This document shows, one piece after another, positions 8,524-18,306 of a stretch of 64,000 nucleotides of DNA (position 1 is the stretch's first letter; the number at the start of each line of letters is the position of its first letter). The notes under the pieces are model-generated. The model was not told the DNA's origin. It made no database searches and was given only the letters and a program-made list of their open reading frames with translations. Made by a program: the position numbers and the translations under genes. Source of the DNA: Betaproteobacteria bacterium (lineage in GTDB: Bacteria; Pseudomonadota; Gammaproteobacteria; Burkholderiales; Casimicrobiaceae); the NCBI GenBank assembly GCA_009778785.1, contig WRFN01000003.1:62001-126000 (forward strand), read 5' to 3'.

Positions 8524-11302
8524 GCCTTTGTTTGTCCTCGTCGATGGTTCATCTTACCTTTATCGAGCGTACCACGCCTTGCCCGATTTGCGTACTTCCC
8601 AGCACGAGCCGACCGGCGCATTACGCGGCGTGTTGTCGATGTTGCGACGGTTGGTTGACGAGTACGTGCCCGATTACTTTGCGGTCGTGTTCGACGCGCC
8701 GGGAAAAACCTTCCGCAACGACTGGTATCCCGACTACAAGGCGCACCGGCCGCCGATGCCCGACGATCTCGTCGCCCAGATCGCACCGTTGTATGAATGC
8801 GTGCGCGCGCAGGGCTGGCCGCTCGTCATCGAGTCCGGCATCGAGGCCGACGACGTGATCGGCACGCTGGCGCGCCACGCGCAAGCCCGTGGCTGGCGTA
8901 CGCTGATTTCGACTTCCGACAAGGACATGGCGCAGCTCGTTTCGCCCGACGTCACTTGCATCAACACCATGAGCAACGAAACGCTCGACGAAGCCGGGGT
9001 CGTCGCCAAATTCGGCGTCGCGCCCAAGCAAATCATCGACTATCTGGCGCTGATCGGCGATACCTCCGATAACGTGCCCGGCGTCGCCAAGGTCGGCCCC
9101 AAAACCGCCGTCAAATGGCTCTCGCAATACGGCACGCTGGATGAACTGGTTGCGCGCGCTGCCGACATCACCGGCGCCGTCGGCAACAACTTGCGCGAAG
9201 CGCTGGAGTGGCTGCCGCAAGCGCGGCGACTGGTCACGATCAAAACCGATTGTGCGTTGTCGGTCACGCCGGAGATGCTGCGCATCGAACCCGTTGACCC
9301 CGAAGCGCTGACGGCGCTCTACACCCGCTTTGAATTCAAAAGCTGGCTGCGCCTTGCCTCCAAAAACGCCGCCGCCCGTCCGGCGAAAACCCTGCCCGCC
9401 GCACCCGCACACAACGATGTGCGCGTTGCCGATACCACCAACGTGCCGATAGAAAACGGGGCGCTTCCCGAAGGAAAACCGGCGACGCCCGCTTACGAAA
9501 TGGTGAGCGACGAAGCAGCGCTGGAACGCTGGTGCGTCCGCCTTGATGCCGCCGCACAAACTCAAACGCCGATTTCCTTCGATCTCGAAACCACTTCGCT
9601 CGATCCGCTGCTGGGAGAAATCGTCGGTTTGTCGTTCGCCTGCGCGCCGAATGAGGCGTGCTACATTCCGGTCGCCCACCGTTACGCCGACGCACCGACG
9701 CAACTCAACCGCGCCGCCGTGTTGCAACGGTTGACGCCGTGGCTCGAAAATGCCGACGCGCCCAAGCTCGGCCAGAATCTGAAATACGATCAGCACATTC
9801 TCGCCAATCACGGCATCACACTGCGCGGCGTGCGTCACGACACCATGTTGCAATCGTACGTGCTGGAGTCGCACAAGTCGCACGATCTCGACGCGCTGGC
9901 CGCCCGTCATTTGAACTGGCAAACGATTTCCTACGACGATCTCACCGGCAAAGGCGCGCACCGCATTCCTTTCGAGCAGGTTGCCGTGGATCGCGCCACC
10001 GATTACGCCGCCGAGGATGCTGACGTAGCGCTGCGGTTGCATCAAGCGCTGTATCCGCGTCTGCAAGCCGTTCCGTCGCTGTTGTCGATTTACGAGGAGA
10101 TGGAGTTGCCGGTACGCGAGGTGCTGTTCACGATGGAACGGCACGGCATTTTGATCGACCGCGATTTGTTGGCGCGTCACAGCCACGAACTCGGCCAGCG
10201 TTTGCTGGTGCTGGAAAACGAGGCGCACGTGCTAGCCGGCCAGCCGTTCAATTTGTCGTCACCGAAACAACTGGGCGAAATTCTTTTTGCGCGGTTGAAA
10301 ATGCCGCCGGTCAAGAAAACGTCAACCGGGCAACCGTCCACCGACGAAGAAGTGTTGCAAACGCTGGCCGCCGATTTCCCGCTGCCGAAAGTGCTGCTCG
10401 AACACCGGATGCTGGCCAAGCTCAAGTCCACCTACACCGACAAGCTGCCGACGATGATCAACGCCCGCACCGGTCGGGTGCATACGACGTTCTCACAGAC
10501 CACCGCCGTCACCGGTCGGCTCGCCTCCTCCGAACCCAATCTGCAAAACATTCCGGTGCGTACCGCCGAAGGTCGTCGCATCCGCGAAGCGTTCATCGCG
10601 CCGGCCGGATCGATTTTGCTCTCCGCCGACTATTCGCAAATCGAGTTGCGCATCATGGCGCACCTGTCGGAAGACGCCGGTTTGCTCCAAGCCTTCCGCG
10701 ACGGCGCGGACATTCATCGCGCCACCGCCGCCGAAATTTTCGGCATCGCGCCCGATCAAGTCAGCGCCGAACAGCGGCGCTACATCAAGGCCGTCAACTT
10801 CGGCTTGATTTACGGTATGAGCGCGTTCGGCCTCGCCCAACAACTGGGCATCGAGCGCGCTGCCGCGCAGCAATTCATTGACCGCTATTTCACCCGTTAT
10901 CCGGGCGTCGCCCGCTACATGGAAGCCATCCGCGCCCAAGCGCATGAGCGCGGCTACGTTGAAACCGTGTTTGGCCGCCGCTTGACGTTGACCGACATCA
11001 ACGGCGGCAGCGGCCCGCGTCGCGCTGCCGCCGAACGCGCCGCCATCAACGCACCGATGCAGGGCACCGCCGCCGATCTCATCAAAAAGGCGATGATCGC
11101 CGTCCAGCAGTGGCTCGATAGTAGCGCTCTGCACACCCGCTTGCTGTTGCAGGTTCACGACGAGTTGGTGCTGGAAGTCCCCGAAGACGAACTCGTCCGC
11201 GTCGAGTCGGCGTTGCCGCCGCTGATGTGCCACGTCGCGCAACTGCGCGTGCCGCTGGTCGTCAATCTGGGGAAGGGACGGAATTGGGATGAAGCGCATT
11301 GA
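8522..11302 (+). CDS. polA: DNA polymerase I
   Basis: Repair and Okazaki-fragment polymerase of 926 residues with all three domains. The 5'-3' exonuclease covers residues 1-290 (starts LVDGSSYLYRAYHALPDLR). The 3'-5' proofreading domain appears active, with the metal-binding D and E in FDLETTSLDP. The polymerase domain has ADYSQIELRIMAHLSED, YIKAVNFGLIYGMS and VHDELVLEV. The start was set at MPLFVLVDGSSY, as in homologues, although the frame is open 27 codons upstream. That start makes the ATG share two bases with the divergent LOG start, so the ribosome site lies inside the LOG gene. Confidence 0.97.
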   Translation: MPLFVLVDGSSYLYRAYHALPDLRTSQHEPTGALRGVLSMLRRLVDEYVPDYFAVVFDAPGKTFRNDWYPDYKAHRPPMPDDLVAQIAPLYECVRAQGWPLVIESGIEADDVIGTLARHAQARGWRTLISTSDKDMAQLVSPDVTCINTMSNETLDEAGVVAKFGVAPKQIIDYLALIGDTSDNVPGVAKVGPKTAVKWLSQYGTLDELVARAADITGAVGNNLREALEWLPQARRLVTIKTDCALSVTPEMLRIEPVDPEALTALYTRFEFKSWLRLASKNAAARPAKTLPAAPAHNDVRVADTTNVPIENGALPEGKPATPAYEMVSDEAALERWCVRLDAAAQTQTPISFDLETTSLDPLLGEIVGLSFACAPNEACYIPVAHRYADAPTQLNRAAVLQRLTPWLENADAPKLGQNLKYDQHILANHGITLRGVRHDTMLQSYVLESHKSHDLDALAARHLNWQTISYDDLTGKGAHRIPFEQVAVDRATDYAAEDADVALRLHQALYPRLQAVPSLLSIYEEMELPVREVLFTMERHGILIDRDLLARHSHELGQRLLVLENEAHVLAGQPFNLSSPKQLGEILFARLKMPPVKKTSTGQPSTDEEVLQTLAADFPLPKVLLEHRMLAKLKSTYTDKLPTMINARTGRVHTTFSQTTAVTGRLASSEPNLQNIPVRTAEGRRIREAFIAPAGSILLSADYSQIELRIMAHLSEDAGLLQAFRDGADIHRATAAEIFGIAPDQVSAEQRRYIKAVNFGLIYGMSAFGLAQQLGIERAAAQQFIDRYFTRYPGVARYMEAIRAQAHERGYVETVFGRRLTLTDINGGSGPRRAAAERAAINAPMQGTAADLIKKAMIAVQQWLDSSALHTRLLLQVHDELVLEVPEDELVRVESALPPLMCHVAQLRVPLVVNLGKGRNWDEAH

Positions 11303-11370
11303 GCAAGGATCAGAATCCTCTCCCCCACTTGTGGGAGAAGGCGCCCGAAGGGCAGGAAAGGGCAGCACAA

Positions 11371-11399
11371 TAAAAACGGGCAGCGTTGCCGCTGCCCGT
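11371..11399 (-). terminator. Rho-independent terminator of the H1-like gene
   Basis: On the minus strand a nine-base stem ACGGGCAGC/GCTGCCCGT with a six-base loop is followed by five T residues. It lies 35 bases beyond the stop of the histone-like gene and about 70 bases from the convergent polA stop. Confidence 0.8.
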
Positions 11400-11434
11400 C
11401 GAACCTCTTGCGACTTGCGTCGCTTCACTAAGCC

Positions 11435-11824
11435 TTAGGCCTTTTTGGCCACTTTGCGAGCGCGCTTTGCCGTCTTTTTCGCTGCTTTTTTGGCAACTTT
11501 CTTTGCTGCTTTCTTGGTGGTTTTCTTGGCCGCTTTCTTCACACCGCGCTTGGCGGCTTTTTTGGCGACTTTCTTCGCTGCCTTCTTAGCGACTCGTTTG
11601 CCCGCCTTCTTGGCGACTTTCTTGGCAGCTTTCTTGGTGGTTTTCTTGGCGACGCGCTTGACCGCCTTCTTTGCCGTTGCTTTCTTGGCAACGCGCTTGG
11701 CACCCTTCTTCGCCACTTTCTTGGCGCCCTTCTTCACTGCGCGTTTCGTCGTCTTCTTGGTAGCTTTTTTCGCTTTACGCTTCGCCACTACCGGAGCGCC
11801 TAACATCGTAAAAGTTTCAGCCAT
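11435..11824 (-). CDS. Histone H1-like Lys/Ala-repeat DNA-binding protein
   Basis: A 129-residue protein that after a short head (MAETFTMLGAPVVAKRKA) consists almost wholly of KKAAKK/KKVAKK/KKTTKK pentapeptide-like repeats. It resembles eukaryotic H1 tails and bacterial H1-like proteins such as AlgP and Hc1. Such proteins bind DNA non-specifically and affect nucleoid condensation. AGGAGT precedes the start. The repeats make its length prone to change by slippage. Confidence 0.85.
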   Translation of the reverse strand: MAETFTMLGAPVVAKRKAKKATKKTTKRAVKKGAKKVAKKGAKRVAKKATAKKAVKRVAKKTTKKAAKKVAKKAGKRVAKKAAKKVAKKAAKRGVKKAAKKTTKKAAKKVAKKAAKKTAKRARKVAKKA

Positions 11825-12039
11825 TTCATTTACTCCTGTCTGAGTTGTTGAGATCTCTTAAGACTCTTAGTATCGGCGGATTCTGAATTTGCCGCGATGT
11901 CAACTCTTGACAAAAACGTTTACCCGCTGGCCGAATTCTAACCGCATTTGATTTATTTGCAAGCATTCAACAGTCACTCAAGACATCAAATTTCAAAGTG
12001 TTGTGATTCGCACACATTAATTCGCGTTTTTCTCATGTT

Positions 12040-13320
12040 TTATTTTGAAAGAATTCGTTCCGCTTCCCACAATTTTTTCACTTCTTCACGCGCGCGAATC
12101 ATCGTGATTTCATTTCCGTCAACCATCACTTCGCACGCGCGCGGACGCGCGTTGTAGTTCGAACTCATCGCCATTCCGTAAGCTCCCGCAACGCCGATGG
12201 CGAGCAAATCGCCTTCGCGCAACACGAGCGGTCGCGCTTGTGCCAGAAAATCGCCGCTCTCGCACACCGGCCCGACGATGTCCCAACATTTTTCGCTATC
12301 GGCTGCCGCTCCTCCGTTCGTCATCACCGCTCTTCGGGTGACGGCATTGACTGGATGCCACGCTTCGTAAAGCGCCGGGCGCATCAGCTCGGTCATCGCC
12401 GCATCGACAATGGCAAAATTTTTGGAAGCGCCCGATTTCAGATACAGGATACGCGTCAGCAACACGCCAGCGCTCGCCACCAGCCGCCGTCCGGGTTCCA
12501 CCAGCAAACGCTCGGAACGTCCGGCGAACACTTCGCGCAACATTTGCGCGAAGTCCGTCAGCGCAATCGGTTGCTCGTCGCGATAGCACACGCCGAGGCC
12601 GCCGCCGATATCCATGTGTTCCAGCGCGATCCCATCAGCTTCCAGCATTTGCACCAGCGAGAGCAACTTTTCCGCCGCTTCCCGATACGGCGACAACTCG
12701 GTGATTTGCGAACCAATGTGCATGTCGATACCGACTACCCGCAGCGATGGCGTGGCAGCGGCTTGCCGATACAGCGCCCGCGTTTCGTCGAACGGCACGC
12801 CGAATTTGTTGTCCTTGAGGCCGGTGGAAATGTGCGGATGCGTTTTTGCGTCCACATCGGGATTGACCCGAAAGCTCACCGGCGCGACTTTACCCAATCG
12901 TGCGGCGGTCGCCGCCAGCACACTCAATTCGGCAGCGGATTCGACGTTAAAGCACAAAATGCCTGCCGTCAGCGCCGCTTCCATCTCCGCCACGGTTTTG
13001 CCGACGCCGGAAAACACGGTTTTCGCCGGATCGCCCCCCGCCGCCAACACTCGCGCCAGTTCGCCGCCCGAAACAATGTCGAAACCGAGTCCCAGACGCG
13101 CAAACAAATTCAAAATTGCCAGATTGCCGTTGGCTTTGACCGCATAACAGGTGAGATCGACCACGCCGTTCAACGCGGCGCGGAATTCATCGGCGGCCGC
13201 CGTCAGCGCCGCCCGCGAGTACACATAACACGGTGTTCCAAACTGCGCGGCGATATCCGGCAACGCCACGTCTTCAACGTGCAGCGTGCCTTGCCGCTCC
13301 TGAAAAAAATTCGTCATCAT
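12040..13320 (-). CDS. lysA: Diaminopimelate decarboxylase
   Basis: Pyridoxal-phosphate enzyme that converts meso-diaminopimelate to lysine. The 426-residue protein has the PLP lysine in CYAVKANGNLAIL (about 60-72), HIGSQITELSPY, the glycine-rich phosphate loop DIGGGLGVCY, and the second-subunit catalytic cysteine in GPVCESGDFLA. It overlaps the lptM stop by four bases (ATGA), so lptM and lysA form an operon. The 215 bases between lysA and the H1-like gene hold no gene I can see. Confidence 0.96.
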   Translation of the reverse strand: MMTNFFQERQGTLHVEDVALPDIAAQFGTPCYVYSRAALTAAADEFRAALNGVVDLTCYAVKANGNLAILNLFARLGLGFDIVSGGELARVLAAGGDPAKTVFSGVGKTVAEMEAALTAGILCFNVESAAELSVLAATAARLGKVAPVSFRVNPDVDAKTHPHISTGLKDNKFGVPFDETRALYRQAAATPSLRVVGIDMHIGSQITELSPYREAAEKLLSLVQMLEADGIALEHMDIGGGLGVCYRDEQPIALTDFAQMLREVFAGRSERLLVEPGRRLVASAGVLLTRILYLKSGASKNFAIVDAAMTELMRPALYEAWHPVNAVTRRAVMTNGGAAADSEKCWDIVGPVCESGDFLAQARPLVLREGDLLAIGVAGAYGMAMSSNYNARPRACEVMVDGNEITMIRAREEVKKLWEAERILSK

Positions 13321-13511
13321 TTCGTTGTTCCCTGAGAAGTCGGAGTCGGGGCGGATTCCGCTGGCGCCGAGGCCGGAGCTGGCGCATTTTCAGCGGGCGT
13401 CGGCGTTGCCTTCTTGTCTTGCGGTAAATGCAGCGGCCCTTTGATGCCGCAACCGGCAAAAAAGCAACAAAGAAGCACCATCAACCACCATTTGAACGAG
13501 CGTTTCAACAT
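13317..13511 (-). CDS. lptM: LptM-like small lipoprotein
   Basis: A 64-residue lipoprotein with a basic start MLKRSFKWW, a short hydrophobic stretch and lipobox FAGC, followed directly by GIKGPLHLPQ, the signature of LptM/YifL. The rest is a disordered proline/alanine tail. E. coli LptM helps the LptDE lipopolysaccharide translocon mature; that role is inferred here. Placement upstream of lysA and divergent from cyaY matches many Proteobacteria. An in-frame ATG fifteen codons upstream would bury the signal sequence and was rejected. Confidence 0.88.
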   Translation of the reverse strand: MLKRSFKWWLMVLLCCFFAGCGIKGPLHLPQDKKATPTPAENAPAPASAPAESAPTPTSQGTTK

Positions 13512-13667
13512 GTAAACCTTATCTATCAACATCCCATGAAGGGCACAAATCGTCAACCCCGAAAACCCGCGCCAGACGAATTCACAAAGCCGAAAGATTT
13601 ATGCGGCTGTTTGTATTTTACCGCCCTGCCTTTGGTAATACCGTATTTTATCGCAACGCGCTTTAAC

Positions 13668-13696
13668 CTTTCATCGCCTGCACTTTCCGCTACAAT
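13668..13696 (+). promoter_or_regulatory. Candidate sigma-70 promoter for cyaY
   Basis: A -10 TACAAT is preceded after 17 bases by a weak -35, CTTTCA. It lies about 50 bases before the cyaY start in a 237-base divergent gap with lptM. Prediction by eye only. Confidence 0.35.
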
Positions 13697-13748
13697 AGGC
13701 TTTCCCATAGACTTTTCGTTTTTCAACTCATTTCTCCGGCCGATCATC

Positions 13749-14078
13749 ATGTCTCTACCGCTCTTGCCGTTTCACGAAGCCGTCGATCATTTTCTCGACG
13801 TGCTGGAACGCGCGTTTGAAGCGCTCGCCGCCGACCACGATCTCGACTGGCAACGCAGCGACGGCATTCTGACGCTCGATATCGGCCACCGGCAATGGAT
13901 CATCAACGCCCACGCACCACGCGAAGAACTCTGGTTGGCCGGTCCCGGCGGCGCGCACCATTTTCAGCGCGATAATCACGGCGACTGGTACGACACCCGC
14001 AGCAACGAGCCATTCACCGCCGTGCTGACCGAAGCCCTGCGCAGCGCCGGAATTTCCGAGCCTCTGGAATTGCCGTAG
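13749..14078 (+). CDS. cyaY: Frataxin-like iron-donor protein CyaY
   Basis: Binds iron and modulates Fe-S cluster assembly at IscS. The 109-residue protein has the acidic first helix (HEAVDHFLDVLERAFEALAAD), the beta-sheet core DGILTLDIGHRQWIINAH and the frataxin hallmark PREELWLAGPGGAHHF followed by a conserved W in GDWYDTR. Length is normal. It is divergent from the lptM-lysA pair, as in E. coli and many relatives. Confidence 0.94.
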   Translation: MSLPLLPFHEAVDHFLDVLERAFEALAADHDLDWQRSDGILTLDIGHRQWIINAHAPREELWLAGPGGAHHFQRDNHGDWYDTRSNEPFTAVLTEALRSAGISEPLELP

Positions 14079-14084
14079 CAATCC

Positions 14085-14807
14085 TCACTCTCGCAGCAAT
14101 CCCGCCCACTCCGCCAGCGCTTTCCGGCGTTGCCGCGTTCCCGGGTGAAACGTCTCCAGCGTCGCCCAAAAACGCGACGAGTGGTTGAGCTCAAACAGAT
14201 GCGCCACTTCATGCGCAATCACGTCGTCGGCCAACTCCGGCGGCAGCAGAATCAGCCGCCAGTTCAGCAAAATTTCGCCGCGCGCGTTGCAACTTCCCCA
14301 TTGCCCACGCGCCCGCGACAAACGAATACCGACAGGCGCGCGCCCCGCCCGCGTCGCCATCATCGTCGTGCGCGGCATCAAGGCGTTTTCGGCTTCGCGC
14401 CACCACCATTGCCGCACGTTTTGTTCGATGGTCATCGGCTCCGCCGAAGAGGAGGTTGTCACCCGAATGCCCAGCAAATCGCGTTGCACATCGTCTCGAC
14501 GCCCTTGTTGCGTTGACAGCGGCACCATCGCGCCGCGATACAGCACTTCCGCTTCCGGTTGCCAAGCCGGTTTCACCAGCGGGCGGGCGTGACGCCGCCA
14601 CCAGGCGATGGTGCGCATGATCCAGGCAGCGCGCTCGCGCAAGGCGGTTTCTATTTCACCGATTGCCAGCCAGCGCGGCGCTTTGACGACGACAGCGTCA
14701 GCTTCGACGCGAATCGATACCGAGCGCCGGGAAGAGCGAACCAGTTGATACGAAAGCAGCGTGTTTTGAAGCGCGATGGTGCGAACGCTGGTCGTCGATG
14801 CCGTCAT
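14085..14807 (-). CDS. YgjP-type (DUF45) zinc metallopeptidase-like protein
   Basis: The 240-residue protein ends in a DUF45/M48-like catalytic region: VIAHEVAHLFELNHSSRFWATLE contains HExxH (HEVAH) plus a downstream H, preceded by the typical RGQWGSCNARGEILLNWRL. The N-terminal half is a variable beta domain. Zinc-dependent proteolysis is the family prediction; the real substrate is unknown. It is the last gene of the leftward tRNA-glyQ-glyS-gmhB-plsC run, ten bases after plsC. Confidence 0.85.
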   Translation of the reverse strand: MTASTTSVRTIALQNTLLSYQLVRSSRRSVSIRVEADAVVVKAPRWLAIGEIETALRERAAWIMRTIAWWRRHARPLVKPAWQPEAEVLYRGAMVPLSTQQGRRDDVQRDLLGIRVTTSSSAEPMTIEQNVRQWWWREAENALMPRTTMMATRAGRAPVGIRLSRARGQWGSCNARGEILLNWRLILLPPELADDVIAHEVAHLFELNHSSRFWATLETFHPGTRQRRKALAEWAGLLRE

Positions 14808-14816
14808 GGGCTTTCT

Positions 14817-15539
14817 CTACGGCGCGCCGAGTCGGGCGGTTTCCGTTTCGATCCAGGTTTCGACTTCCTGCGTCAACGCGGTTGCATCCTTTCCGACAGA
14901 GGGAATCGGTTTTCCTATCGACAACGTGATCGTCCCGGCGCGCTTGCCGAAAATACCGCGCGGCCACAGATAACCGGCGTTGTGCGCGATCGGCAGCACC
15001 GGCACGCCCAGCGTGACGGCGAACCGCGCGCCGCCGGTTTTGTAGTGCTGTTTTTGTGTCGGCGGCACCCGCGTGCCTTCAGGGAACAGGATGACCCAGA
15101 AGCCTTGTTTGTGGCGCGCTTCACCTTGCGCGTAAATTTGTTGCATCGACTCTCGACCGGCTTTGCGGTCAATGATGATCGGCGACGCCAGTTTCAGCCC
15201 CCAGCCGAAAAACGGAATCCACATCAATTCTTTTTTGGCAACGAAACACAAGGGCTGCGGCACGGTCAATGGAATCGCCAGCACGTCCCACGTTGAACTG
15301 TGCTTGGACAAGACGATGTGCGGAACCGATCCGTCCGGCAAATTTTCTTGCCCGATCACGCGATGACGAATTCCCAAAAGCCCGCGCGCCGCCCACAAAT
15401 TGAGCCGCGGCCAAATCAACATGAAGCGGTAACGCGGCACCGGCGCCATCCAGAACATGCACCAGAACAGCGGGACGAAAAAAAGGGTTAGCGCCGCCTG
15501 AAAGACGGCGAACAACAGCGAACCGAGAAACATGCGCAT
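14817..15539 (-). CDS. plsC: 1-acyl-sn-glycerol-3-phosphate acyltransferase
   Basis: Adds the second acyl chain to lysophosphatidic acid at the inner membrane. The 240-residue protein has an N-terminal membrane segment (LLFAVFQAALTLFFVPLFW), acyltransferase block I HSSTWD (HX4D), block III FPEGTR, and block IV VPVLPIAHNAGYLW. It follows gmhB by 17 bases in an order (glyS-gmhB-plsC) that is usual in Betaproteobacteria. Confidence 0.93.
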   Translation of the reverse strand: MRMFLGSLLFAVFQAALTLFFVPLFWCMFWMAPVPRYRFMLIWPRLNLWAARGLLGIRHRVIGQENLPDGSVPHIVLSKHSSTWDVLAIPLTVPQPLCFVAKKELMWIPFFGWGLKLASPIIIDRKAGRESMQQIYAQGEARHKQGFWVILFPEGTRVPPTQKQHYKTGGARFAVTLGVPVLPIAHNAGYLWPRGIFGKRAGTITLSIGKPIPSVGKDATALTQEVETWIETETARLGAP

Positions 15540-15556
15540 AGGAGAAAGCCTGACGA

Positions 15557-16141
15557 TTACTCAAGCCCCGTTGCCAGCAAGGCGCTGACCGCCTCGGCCA
15601 GATCGGCGAAAACGAGGGTGTGTTCAGGCAAATCACCGGCCGCCAGCGTTTTTTCGCCTTTGCCGGTGCGTACCAGAATCGGCAGCCCACCCACCGCAGC
15701 GGCGGCCTGCAAATCGCGCAACGAATCGCCGATACACGGCACGCCGGTCAAATCGGCGTGAAACCGTTGGGCGATGGTGAGAAACAAGCCCGGTTTCGGT
15801 TTGCGGCATTCGCATTGCGACTGCGCCGTGTGCGGGCAGAAAAAAACCGCGTCGATCCGTCCGCCCAACCGATTCAACATTTGATACATCTTTTCGTGAA
15901 TGGCGTTCAGCGTTTGCATGTCGAACAAGCCGCGATCGATCCCGGATTGGTTGGTCGCCACGACCACGCGGTAACCGGCAAAGTTGAGTTTGGCAATCGC
16001 TTCCAGACTGCCGCTGATCGGTCGCCATTCCTCCGGCGATTTGATGAACGACGCGCTGTCGTGATTGATCACGCCGTCACGGTCGAGCACGATCAGCTTG
16101 CTCGATCGCAAACCGGGGGAATATTCGCGAGAAGGATCCAT
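15557..16141 (-). CDS. gmhB: D-glycero-beta-D-manno-heptose 1,7-bisphosphate 7-phosphatase
   Basis: HAD-family phosphatase of the ADP-heptose route for lipopolysaccharide core. The 194-residue protein shows HAD motif I VLDRDGVIN (nucleophile and acid D in DRD), motif II VVATNQSGI, zinc-ligand cysteines in FFCPHTAQSQCECRKPKPG and motif IV CIGDSLRDLQAA. Other steps of this pathway, rfaE2 and a GmhA-like gene, are encoded near 32 kb. Confidence 0.94.
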   Translation of the reverse strand: MDPSREYSPGLRSSKLIVLDRDGVINHDSASFIKSPEEWRPISGSLEAIAKLNFAGYRVVVATNQSGIDRGLFDMQTLNAIHEKMYQMLNRLGGRIDAVFFCPHTAQSQCECRKPKPGLFLTIAQRFHADLTGVPCIGDSLRDLQAAAAVGGLPILVRTGKGEKTLAAGDLPEHTLVFADLAEAVSALLATGLE

Positions 16142-16173
16142 GATAGTCTCAGTTTGATCGCCGTTTATCCGAA

Positions 16174-18291
16174 CTACGCGGCCAACATCGCAATGTCGGC
16201 CACGCGATTCATCGTCTGCCGGATTTCGTTAAGCAGCGCCAAGCGATTGGCGCGCACCGCCGGATCGTCCGCCATCACCATCACTTCATCGAAAAAGCGA
16301 TCCACTTCACGGCGCGCTCCAGCCAACACTTGCAACGCTTTGGTGAAATCACCGGCACGCATCGCCGTCTCGACTTCCGCGTTCAAGCGCTCGTGAAAAA
16401 TGGCGTACAAGGCTTTTTCCGCATCGTCCTGAAACAACGCCGGTTGCACTTCGGCATGAGCCACGCCTTCGGCGTTTTTCTTCAAAATGTTGACGATGCG
16501 CTTGTTCGCCGCCGCCAGCGCCTCGGCTTCCGGCAACGCCGCGAATGTCCGCACCGCATTCAATCGCGTCGGAACTTGCGCGATGGCGTCCGGTTTTTGC
16601 GTCAGCACCGCTTCAATCGCCTGCGTGGTGTAACCTTCTTCTTTCAGCATGCCGCGCAAACGGTCGTAGAAGAAAATTTCCAGCGCCGCTTGAACGCTGC
16701 GTGAATCGGTCGTCGCTCGTTTGGTCGAATCGAAAGCATCGAACGCCGCGCCGACAAGCTGCGACAAACGAAGCGACAGATTTTTTTCGATCACCATTCG
16801 CAACACGCTGATGGCTGCGCGTCGCAATCCGAACGGGTCTTTGTCGCCCGTCGGCGGATTATTGACGACAAACATCCCGACAATCGTTTCCAGCTTGTCG
16901 GCCATCGATACGCAAATCGCTTCCGACGATTCCGGCAAGCGATCTCCGGCAAAGCGCGGCCAATAATGTTGCTCGATGCCTTGCGCCACGATCGCGTCTT
17001 CTTTGTCGTGTTGCGCATAGTAGCGCCCCATCGTTCCCTGCAATTCCGGAAATTCTCCAACCATGTCGGCAGTGAGATCGGCTTTCGCCAACTCTGCGAT
17101 GCGCGTGGTTTTCGCTGCGTCGGCGCCGAGCAGCACCGCCAGTTTTTGAGCAATCATCTTCACGCAGTCAACACGCTCGCGCTGACTGCCCAGTCCTTTG
17201 AAATAGACGATCGCATTCAGCGCTTCGATGCGGCTCGCCAACGGCTTTTTGCAATCCTGCTCGAAGAAGAAGCGCGCGTCGGCAAGACGAGCGCGCAACA
17301 CCCGCTCGTTGCCGCCGATAATCGCTTTCGGATCGGGCGTTTTCAGATTTGAAACCAAAAGGAAGCGCTCGATCAACCGGCCTTCTTTATCGGTCAGCGC
17401 AAAATATTTCTGATTCTGCTGCATCGTCAGAATCAAACATTCTTGCGGCACTTTCAAAAACGCCGGATCGAAATTCCCTTCGTACACTTCCGGCCATTCG
17501 ACCAGCGCCGTCACTTCGTCGAGCAACGCCTCCGGCATCACGACCTGCGCTTTCCCGGCGACCTTTTGCAATCCTTCGACGATTCGCGCGCAGCGACGCT
17601 CAAACGACGCGATAACTTTCCCGCTACGCTCCAGCATTTCCTCGTAGGCATCGGCCTTGTCGATCGTGATTTCAGAAGCGATTGAAAGAAAGCGATGGCC
17701 TTCCGTCACTCGTCCGGCCGTCAACCCCAACGCCTTGATCGGCACGATTTGATCGCCGTGCAATACCATCAAGCGATGCGCCGGTCGCACGAAACTCACT
17801 TCGTTGTAATAGCCGCCCGGCACCGGATAGCGCATCACTTTGGGAATCGGCAACTGCGCGATCGCTTGATCGAGCGCCGCTTGCAAGCCTGTTTGCAAAG
17901 TTTGTCCGACGGTCACGCCGTCGATGAACAAGGCTTCCGCTTTGCCATCACTCTCACGGCGGCAACGCGACAAATCGACTTCGCTCAATCCCAGCGCTTC
18001 GAGTTTGCGCTTGAGCGGCAGTGTCGGGCGCCCTTCGCCATCGAACGCGATAGCGACCGGCAACAGTTTTTGAGTAAACGGTTGATCGGGCGCTTTCGCC
18101 TTGACGCCGGTGATCCGAACCGCCAAACGACGCGGCGTTGCATACGCTGTCGTCGCGCTCGCGTCTTCGAGAAAACGCTCGTTCTTCAAGCGCGTTTCCA
18201 GCGATTCGGCAAACGCCTTGCTCAAGCGCTTCAACGCTTTCGGCGGCAGTTCTTCGGTCAACAATTCAACAAGCAGCGAGGTAGATGACAT
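16174..18291 (-). CDS. glyS: Glycyl-tRNA synthetase beta subunit
   Basis: tRNA-binding subunit of the bacterial alpha2beta2 GlyRS. The 705-residue protein starts LLVELLTEELPPKALKRLS, the typical GlyS start, and has normal length with an HD-like region (YYAQHDKEDAIVAQGIEQHY) and C-terminal anticodon-binding helices. The glyQ stop lies 15 bases upstream, so the two subunits are co-translated from one mRNA. Confidence 0.96.
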   Translation of the reverse strand: MSSTSLLVELLTEELPPKALKRLSKAFAESLETRLKNERFLEDASATTAYATPRRLAVRITGVKAKAPDQPFTQKLLPVAIAFDGEGRPTLPLKRKLEALGLSEVDLSRCRRESDGKAEALFIDGVTVGQTLQTGLQAALDQAIAQLPIPKVMRYPVPGGYYNEVSFVRPAHRLMVLHGDQIVPIKALGLTAGRVTEGHRFLSIASEITIDKADAYEEMLERSGKVIASFERRCARIVEGLQKVAGKAQVVMPEALLDEVTALVEWPEVYEGNFDPAFLKVPQECLILTMQQNQKYFALTDKEGRLIERFLLVSNLKTPDPKAIIGGNERVLRARLADARFFFEQDCKKPLASRIEALNAIVYFKGLGSQRERVDCVKMIAQKLAVLLGADAAKTTRIAELAKADLTADMVGEFPELQGTMGRYYAQHDKEDAIVAQGIEQHYWPRFAGDRLPESSEAICVSMADKLETIVGMFVVNNPPTGDKDPFGLRRAAISVLRMVIEKNLSLRLSQLVGAAFDAFDSTKRATTDSRSVQAALEIFFYDRLRGMLKEEGYTTQAIEAVLTQKPDAIAQVPTRLNAVRTFAALPEAEALAAANKRIVNILKKNAEGVAHAEVQPALFQDDAEKALYAIFHERLNAEVETAMRAGDFTKALQVLAGARREVDRFFDEVMVMADDPAVRANRLALLNEIRQTMNRVADIAMLAA

Positions 18292-18306
18292 GAAAACTCC
18301 AGAAAC

